Shown: one piece after another, positions 61,801-64,000 of the stretch | How the letters are laid out: each line of letters starts with the position of its first letter | How positions within the stretch are numbered: position 1 is the first letter of the stretch | Assembly (NCBI RefSeq): GCF_000003815.2 | Contig: NC_049980.1 | Location: forward strand, 27,192,401 to 27,256,400 | From: Branchiostoma floridae | Taxonomy: Eukaryota > Chordata > Leptocardii > Amphioxiformes > Branchiostomatidae | DNA: 64,000 nt | Direction: 5' to 3' | Position numbers and translations under genes: made by a program | The notes under the pieces: model-generated | Told to the model about the DNA's origin: nothing | Database searches by the model: none | Seen by the model: only the letters and a program-made list of their open reading frames with translations

Positions 61801-63414
61801 ATTTGACAGTACATATTATGTACATGTATCATAATGTACATGAAGCAATGTGAAAATGTGTGTACATGAATTTGTGTTTTCCCTGTGTACAGATTATTGC
61901 AAATCTCACCAGGAAGTTGGCCCCGTACCAGTTCCTGACGTCCTTCTCACAGCTCATCTCACGCATCTGTCACTCACACGCAGAGGTCCTCACCAGACTG
62001 GAGGTAGGCTGGCAGAACTTGCTGTAGAAATCCTGTAGCCTTTATGGAGGCTGTAGGAGAAGTAGGCTTAATCCAATGTGTTTGGGGCATGTATCAAAAC
62101 AGAACCCATCCTTTTTCTTAACCAAGCCAGGTACCAGTGTTTATACCAGACGAACTTCCCAAGGACACAGCATGTAGCCACAAATGCCAGGAATCAAATC
62201 CATGACCTCTCGATCTTGTGTTGAATAGTCTAACCATTAAGCTGTGGAACTGTATCTTCCAACTTAAAAACTGGACCCAAATTTTACGTCGGTCTAACTG
62301 CAGTATTTGTTGAGGAATGAGTAATAGTCATGAATGTGCATCAAAGGCATCTAATGCCAAAAGTTTGATAGATCATAACTGCCTCCCTTTCTTCCCTGAT
62401 GTCCCTACAGGATATTATTGCCATGCTGTTGGTGACCTTCCCACAGCAGTGTATGTGGCTAATGATGGCTGTGTCTAAGGTGGGTGCTGTAAAACATCTA
62501 ATTCTGTTATCACAAGCTCAAACAATGAACAGTGCAGCAGTTAATAAGCAAATGTGGAAACTTTAGGTGTTTGCATTATTGAGACCTCATTTGGCTAACT
62601 TATGGAGCAATCCAGACCAGACAAACATTTAAGATAACTTCACATGTTGTTAAGATTTTTTATACACAAGCATCATTTTGGTGACTGGCTATCACTGCAG
62701 CTAGGTGTCACTGCTTACATATAATTTGTTCCCCATCCCATAACTATAGTGTTTGCAATACAATGTTAACTTGTCGTTTTCAATGTTGAATGTTTTGACA
62801 CAATCTCATGTTTCAGTCAACATCTCTGATTCGGAAGAAGCGTTGCCAGGACATCTTCAAGAAAGCCAAGTGAGTTGTTTGTCTCACCTTCTAAGACTTT
62901 ATATTACTTGTTATATTATTGAAGACAACAGTCCATTGAATATTTCTTGCTCATGATCAATCATTTTTTTTTATCATAGGTCCATGAACAGTGAGCTCAA
63001 CCAGTTCATACAGGTATAACCTTGCTACTTTTCTTGGTTTGTCTCGCTTTGCTTATTTCGAAGTTCAAGGCCTCACTTAAAACTGAGAAAAATTGAACCA
63101 GCATAGTTGGAGCTTATGGTTGTTATTTAAAAGAACAAGGAATTACTCATGCTTTTATAGCAAAAGGACAATCAAGAAGAAACTTTATGAAAAAAAAACA
63201 ACCTTGGCTACATTCTTGAATTCCCATCTAGTCATTTATTAGATGTTGTTGATGTTGTATGACTCCTGTTGCCATGTACATGTATGTGTGTTCAGGATGC
63301 CACGAGGCTGGCTGACAAGCTCCTGGAGCTGTGCAACAAGCCGGTAGATCCAGGTGTGCAACACTTCAGCCTCAGTCTGCACTTCAAGTCACTCAAGAGA
63401 CTGCTGGAGGACAG
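18336..63414 (+). CDS. ATR: ATR serine/threonine kinase, exons 1-60 (kinase domain off the right edge)
   Basis: ATR is the PI3K-like protein kinase that, with ATRIP, senses RPA-coated single-stranded DNA and phosphorylates CHK1 and other S/T-Q targets in the nucleus. I joined 60 exons, all GT-AG with matching phases, giving about 2,282 residues. They align end to end with vertebrate ATR from the N-terminal HEAT repeats through UME and FAT to the segment DATRLADKLLELCNKPVD, which lies just before the kinase in human ATR (2,644 residues). The kinase and FATC exons are therefore beyond position 64000. Start: ATG 18336 (MPRPILAEVG) sits 2 bases after a TAG, so an upstream non-coding exon is possible. 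No frameshift or stop was found in any exon. The next four entries give exon coordinates. The largest intron (41, 41836-51685) hosts a nested antisense gene. Confidence 0.97.
20198..20450. repeat. Dispersed retroelement tail repeats (TTTGAACCTTTGTTTATTCA)
   Basis: Two copies (20206 and 20372) of TTGTTTGAACCTTTGTTTAT followed by AGCTCAAATTGGCC-type sequence. Relatives occur at 29125-29200, complementary at 29330-29362, and a looser one at 55785. The complement ends in AATAAATAAAGGTT, like a polyadenylated retroelement tail. Confidence 0.5.
20551..20650. repeat. Dispersed ~95 bp repeat, copy 1
   Basis: Shares GTCTGACCGT, TATCCAGTTGCTTGA and TATCTTATTACCTGGATGTC with the copy at 29600-29690. 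Confidence 0.7.
21160..21290. mobile_element. hAT-like MITE fragment (GGGCTCGAAAT end)
   Basis: Starts AGGGGGCTCGAAATGCCACC right after the ATR exon 5 donor and continues with ATGTCCACCTACACCTATCCTGCACTGGTCCAT-like sequence shared with 33582-33930. Only one end is clear. Confidence 0.55.
23582..24232. mobile_element. Tc1/pogo-like element (CAGTCAAACCTGTCC ends)
   Basis: Left end CAGTCAAACCTGTCCTGAGC and right end complement CAGTGAAACCTGTCCGAGCA, both flanked by TA, as expected for TA target duplication. Subterminal GGTTGCT words recur. At 651 bp with no transposase frame, it is non-autonomous. Lies in ATR intron 9. Confidence 0.8.
26060..26325. repeat. ~151 bp tandem duplication in ATR intron 12
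   Basis: TCAGAAAAAATGGAAGCTGT recurs at 26062 and 26213, followed by similar AACAT(G/A)TACTCC and AGCTTTTTGATTGG blocks. It lies just upstream of a small open frame. Confidence 0.75.
26327..26491 (+). other. Unrecognised 54-codon open frame in ATR intron 12
   Basis: ATG in the context ACAAAATGG; product begins MAFGMQFDNTIAAETTKQAL and ends FRKLDLGILQIQR. It is fully open, amphipathic-looking and higher in CpG than nearby intron. No domain is recognised and no splice link to ATR exists in phase. It may be a small nested gene, a retrocopy piece or chance. Confidence 0.3.
26556..26640 (+). repeat. tRNA-like sequence, probable SINE head
   Basis: Pol III A box-like TGGCTCAGTGG and B box-like GGGATCGAATCC lie about 30 bp apart, followed by T-rich sequence. 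The anticodon-like stem GCGT/ACGC is short and the T stem is mismatched, so a working tRNA is unlikely. Confidence 0.5.
27010..34107 (+). CDS. ATR: ATR exons 13-27: central HEAT repeats
   Basis: Exons: 27010-27077, 27404-27494, 27756-27850, 28192-28295, 28671-28769, 29403-29470, 29811-29909, 30716-30848, 31299-31451, 31875-31971, 32161-32235, 32539-32625, 33046-33090, 33432-33524, 34006-34107; about residues 611-1080. Anchors to vertebrate ATR are MVLSFPWLL, SLCVNLLALVPREVAPKWR, STLGQLSCVV, SSYDVRMGF, VASVFGCEDVRKFLL and the near-identical NNFKYIFRYLACNCKTDE in exon 27. The segment is a HEAT solenoid acting as scaffold. Exon 25 is only 45 bases. The gap between exons 12 and 13 (1.2 kb) contains a 151 bp tandem duplication, a 54-codon open frame and a tRNA-like sequence, none of which is joined to ATR. 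Confidence 0.93.
29600..29690. repeat. Dispersed ~95 bp repeat, copy 2
   Basis: Same blocks as 20551-20650; the GTATCTTATTACCTGGATGT stretch is identical. Confidence 0.7.
29938..30175. mobile_element. hAT MITE, copy 1 (TAGGGGTGGGTACCGGTAC ends)
   Basis: Both sides carry the 8 bp duplication CCTGCTAC (29930-29937 and 30176-30183). Terminal repeats TAGGGGTGGGTACCGGTAC and GTACCGCTACCCACCGTTA match imperfectly. The interior matches 43920-44120. Lies in ATR intron 19. Confidence 0.9.
31528..31650 (+). repeat. tRNA-derived SINE fragment
   Basis: B box GGTTCAAATTCC and downstream GCCCTTGAGTAAGGCACTTA, as in the copy at 38323. Confidence 0.6.
33582..33928. mobile_element. hAT-like MITE (CAGGGCTTGAAATAC ends)
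   Basis: Left end GTCAGGGCTTGAAATACCA, right end GTATTTCGAGTCCTGAC: imperfect terminal inverted repeats. The interior is built from repeated ACCTGCAC/GTGCAGGTA words. It begins 58 bp past the ATR exon 26 donor. Confidence 0.75.
34240..34830. repeat. Degenerate ~110 bp tandem repeats in ATR intron 27
   Basis: Four to five loose copies of GGCTGTCCTTGGTGCTGAAT, TTCATTGACTGCTGCTAT and ATGCTGTGTTTCACCACTTA blocks. Confidence 0.75.
34918..41835 (+). CDS. ATR: ATR exons 28-41: UME domain and C-terminal HEAT repeats
   Basis: Exons: 34918-35106, 35316-35408, 35840-35925, 36257-36328, 36670-36789, 37141-37245, 37627-37741, 38189-38257, 38792-38880, 39491-39539, 39754-39840, 40230-40369, 40911-41028, 41698-41835; about residues 1081-1570. 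Exons 28-31 encode the UME domain, shared by ATR/Mec1/Rad3 (UVSB, Mei-41, ESR1). It is strongly conserved here: RSDYQGLHNELLLYI, CLLGILAFFDSQLL and LITLMKLMGPKHITTVRVKV. Further anchors are FPELSCRAWDCFVH, LVGECLGELGAIDPGRLDL, FAHDLIMELARAFLAATD and LWRGFPEHIQEILLPHL. Exon 28 carries a basic GKGKGK insertion not present in human ATR. The introns after exons 27 and 30 contain related short tandem repeats (separate entries). Confidence 0.96.
36005..36205. repeat. 30 bp minisatellite in ATR intron 30
   Basis: About 6.5 near-identical copies of a 30 bp unit (TTCATTGGCTGTCCTTGGTG plus CTGAATGGTG). The same core appears in the intron 27 repeats. Confidence 0.95.
38323..38590 (+). repeat. tRNA-derived SINE
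   Basis: A box TAGCCTAGTGG, B box GGTTCAATTCC, then a body with TCCTTGGGCAAGGTA and CCTCACTCCACTCGG. The body is shared with the minus-strand copy at 61620-61790. Lies in ATR intron 35. Confidence 0.8.
38995..39090 (+). repeat. tRNA-derived SINE fragment
   Basis: A box-like TAGTCCAGTGGTTAGC followed by a decayed B box; head only. Confidence 0.5.
40620..40705. repeat. Dispersed repeat shared with 56680-56795, copy 1
   Basis: Shares TATAGCC, CCCTTTGGCGTAA, CACCAGCTTCG, GGC and GTTATATTA.ACTGAAC blocks with the second copy. Confidence 0.7.
42703..43240. repeat. Duplicated intron segment, copy 1
   Basis: Blocks shared with 49487-49770: CAGCTTACCTTTCCT, AACTGTTTCCTTG, TGAATCATGG, CACTTGTTACAGGCC and GTGACTGGCTCT(G/A)TCATTG. 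Minus strand has a donor-like AAAG|GTAAGC at 42713. Confidence 0.75.
43541..43628. repeat. Perfect 37 bp inverted repeat with 14-base loop
   Basis: Arms 43541-43577 and 43592-43628 are exact complements (outer TCTCGCAAAG, inner ATAGCTG). Loop TATTATGCATTATG. Confidence 0.97.
43747..44159. mobile_element. hAT MITE, copy 2 (TAGGGATGGGTACCGGTAC ends)
   Basis: Flanked by the 8 bp duplication CTAAGTAG (43739-43746 and 44160-44167). Terminal repeats of about 19 bp. The interior has GGACCTGGACCTGA words. It is longer than copy 1 by a left internal segment (43780-43920). Lies in ATR intron 41 downstream of the nested gene. Confidence 0.92.
45161..48493 (-). CDS. Death domain-coiled coil-NHL repeat protein, nested antisense in ATR intron 41, with an in-frame stop
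   Basis: Three exons join in matching phase on the minus strand: 48236-48493, 47809-47898 and 45161-46206. Exon A encodes a Death domain (SSDWKDLAWCLGFETPDIDD, then CMDLLQQWYKRKGNAAT and VLMEALQDAELQHVVDSL). Exon B is a short basic linker (NKRKALHDDAPERPRKHF). Exon C starts with a heptad coiled coil (EVKMLKERNEKLEKIIQEQK) followed by an NHL beta-propeller of about six blades (FNHPVGVAV, HDVAVDRNDNLWVV, PVDVTVDGEGNILVADH, PEGICVDGMGNIIVTDTGN, PCGVAVSPGGDVVVTD). A single TAA (45911-45913) interrupts blade 1 while the frame stays open on both sides. NHL domains usually bind RNA or protein; Death domains mediate homotypic signalling contacts. The 5' exon with the start codon was not found: exon A begins in phase 1. 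It may be a recent pseudogene, an allele, a readthrough gene or a base error. Confidence 0.8.
48770..48945. repeat. ~95 bp tandem duplication near the nested gene's 5' side
   Basis: GCCTTTAGCTTGAGAATGAG and GCCTTATGCTTGAGATTGAG start two copies that both end AGGATGTTGAACTCAA. Confidence 0.8.
48958..49131. mobile_element. Small pogo/Tc1-like MITE (CAGTAGAAGCC ends)
   Basis: Left end CAGTAGAAGCCAGTTAATTG, right end complement CAGTAGAAGCCGCTTAATTT, flanked by TA on both sides; 174 bp. Confidence 0.85.
49487..49770. repeat. Duplicated intron segment, copy 2, upstream of the nested gene
   Basis: Partner of 42703-43240. On the minus strand it has a donor (AAAG|GTAAGC at 49503) about 1 kb upstream of the Death-domain exon, in compatible phase 1. 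Confidence 0.75.
50124..50496. mobile_element. MITE with TAGGCCACACCAATTTAATT ends, short copy
   Basis: The left end reads CTAGGCCACACCAATTTAAT and continues TCTTGGTTCACGGA; the right end is its near-complement ending at about 50496. Subterminal AAATAAAAATAAAAATAAAA and its complement extend the stem. About 370 bp. Confidence 0.85.
50757..51504. mobile_element. Mariner-like element with long inverted ends
   Basis: Left end TACGTGGGTGGTTCAGAAAG and right-end complement TACGAGGGCGGTTCAGAAAG, continuing as ~90 bp inverted repeats through GTAATGCAAC and GAGTTGAAATTTGGCACAAA. TA borders both sides. About 748 bp with no transposase frame. It ends about 180 bp before ATR exon 42. Confidence 0.85.
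51686..63414 (+). CDS. ATR: ATR exons 42-60: FAT domain up to the kinase boundary
   Basis: Exons: 51686-51881, 52471-52649, 52950-53055, 53586-53736, 55569-55677, 56141-56203, 56512-56627, 57636-57815, 58459-58621, 59001-59123, 59323-59397, 59986-60089, 60562-60695, 61245-61297, 61893-62003, 62411-62479, 62817-62869, 62980-63013, 63296-63414; about residues 1571-2282. The FAT domain of TPR-like helices embraces the kinase in PIKKs. Anchors: FLDLIPQDVLAVASFHCRAY, YVAMDEPDGVAGVMAIRK, ELRDASACYERAL, GSYQRGYDYIVR, WEDGHFYLAKYYDRIM, GRSLQYGNQHIYQSMPRLL and LAPYQFLTSFSQLISRICHS. Exon 60 ends in phase 2 at a GTAAGC donor (63415); the following kinase exons are not in the window. Exon 59 is a 34-base microexon. 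The intron between exons 48 and 49 contains the 174-N gap. Confidence 0.96.
53801..55060. mobile_element. Longer member of the TAGGCCACACCAATTTAATT family
   Basis: Left end CTTAGGCCACACCAATTTAA then TTAGTTGGTTCTCGGA; the right end is its near-complement ending at about 55060. A-rich (53861-53879) and T-rich (54968-54992) tracts sit just inside. About 1.26 kb, filling most of ATR intron 45. I saw no transposase frame. Confidence 0.8.
56680..56795. repeat. Dispersed repeat shared with 40620-40705, copy 2
   Basis: Carries CAGTATAACC and GGTTATATTATACTG, which are complementary, so the family may be an inverted-repeat element. Confidence 0.7.
56950..57600. repeat. GC-richer insertion with a 36 bp tandem repeat and gap
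   Basis: A 36 bp unit (GAAGCA, ACGCACGTGCCAAAA, CGCGCTAGGG) repeats at 57113, 57149 and 57185 before the gap. After the gap GCATTGCTTCCCCTGG is complementary to the unit, so orientation flips inside. TATATATGGGACACC occurs on both sides (about 57011 and 57523). Open frames through it reflect the multiple-of-three unit. Confidence 0.6.
57198..57371. other. Assembly gap, 174 N
   Basis: Inside the 36 bp repeat region of ATR intron 48. Confidence 0.99.
59872..59969. repeat. 27 bp perfect inverted repeat beside ATR exon 53
   Basis: Arms 59872-59898 and 59943-59969 (core AGGAGAATTC) separated by 44 bases; the right arm ends 16 bases before the exon 53 first base. Confidence 0.95.
61392..61412. 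repeat. (ATC)n microsatellite
   Basis: About seven CAT/ATC triplets in ATR intron 55. Confidence 0.9.
61600..61790 (-). repeat. tRNA-derived SINE, reverse orientation
   Basis: On the minus strand the body reads GTCCTGGGAAAGGCACTTAA and CCTCACTCTACCTAAG. Confidence 0.65.
62090..62260 (-). repeat. tRNA-derived SINE, reverse orientation
   Basis: On the minus strand: A box-like TTAATGGTTAGAC, B box-like GGATTTGATTCC, then TGTCCTTGGGAAG. Confidence 0.65.
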
Positions 63415-63439
63415 GTAAGCTGTTTCTTCTTCTTTCTAC

Positions 63440-63550
63440 CTGTGGGTGGCATCAGTGGCCTTGTGGTTGACTTCTAAAAGTTATAGGTTTCAATCGTAGC
63501 AGGTCCCTAACTTGTACCCTTGGGAAAGACACCACCAATTTCCCTACTTT
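63440..63550 (+). repeat. tRNA-derived SINE fragment
   Basis: GTGGCCTTGTGGTTGAC resembles an A box, GGTTTCAATCG a decayed B box, and ACCCTTGGGAAAGACACC follows. Confidence 0.55.
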
Positions 63551-63802
63551 GATTCAGGCATAAACGTAGTGTTGGTTATAGGGACATCCTCTGACATATA
63601 TAAAAGCAGAGGTTTTTTGTCAAGCATTGTAAAGAACAACCACACTTGATTAGAGGTGCTTCCTAGTCTGAGTGGATCATGCAGCTTATAGGAGGGATTA
63701 TTGTTTTTGTGTATGTGTGAGTGTGTGTCTGTTAGCATTTCTGAAACTCACAATATACACAATTCCTCAGACTGTGCGGGTTTTTTTTCTATCTGTGGCA
63801 GG

Positions 63803-64000
63803 GCTCTAGCCAGCGTCCGTTTTTCCGTCAATTGAAGGAAATTTGCTGCGTCTGACGGAAAAATTTTAAAACCAATCCGTCAACCTTGACGGACAAAAAT
63901 CCTTGGTGGAAGCTACAGGCGGCTTGGGGACGCCGTCCACAGCCGTAAAAGCCACACACTGTTTGTTTTGCTATTGTTATGATTGTTTGATAATGTGGTC
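63803..64000. mobile_element. TIR element (CAGGGCTCTAGCCAGC end), running off the edge
   Basis: Starts CAGGGCTCTAGCCAGCGTCC and continues with TTTTTCCGTCA and TGACGGA words. The same end, reversed, is at 107-146. The right end is not in the window. Confidence 0.6.

Overview
This window is animal nuclear DNA, most likely from a cephalochordate (amphioxus, Branchiostoma). The evidence is multi-exon genes with GT-AG introns of a few hundred bases, many short inverted-repeat transposons and tRNA-derived SINEs, and a Death-domain/NHL gene of a kind that is strongly expanded in lancelets. The species call is inference; another invertebrate deuterostome is not excluded. There are three N gaps (11050-11149, 13434-13533, 57198-57371).

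Layout. (1) 616-6949, minus strand: TPGS2, tubulin polyglutamylase complex subunit 2, seven exons; any further C-terminal exon lies off the left edge. (2) 7010-16759: a roughly 9.75 kb inverted-repeat structure between the two divergent genes. It has terminal arms of about 120 well-conserved bases (decaying over about 320), and inside them two arrays of a ~90 bp satellite in opposite orientation. A smaller TIR element sits in the middle. It starts only 60 bp upstream of the TPGS2 ATG. (3) 17361-18030: a cluster of about 14 short dyads (CATCACTGG...CCAGTGATG type) just upstream of the second gene. (4) 18336-63414 and beyond, plus strand: ATR, the DNA-damage checkpoint PI3K-like kinase. I could join 60 exons in frame (about 2,282 residues: HEAT repeats, UME, FAT); the kinase and FATC exons lie past the right edge. 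(5) 45161-48493, minus strand: a Death domain-coiled coil-NHL repeat gene nested antisense in the 9.85 kb ATR intron 41, with one in-frame TAA in its NHL exon.

The introns carry many DNA-transposon relics with visible ends: two hAT-like copies with matching 8 bp target duplications, Tc1/mariner- or pogo-like elements with TA duplications, two members of a family whose ends read TAGGCCACACCAATTTAATT, and several SINE fragments. There are also tandem repeats, a perfect 37 bp hairpin and a 27 bp inverted repeat beside an ATR splice site.

ATR and TPGS2 are unrelated in pathway (genome-integrity signalling versus microtubule glutamylation). Their head-to-head arrangement matters mainly because the large inverted-repeat structure separates, and may supply, their promoters.
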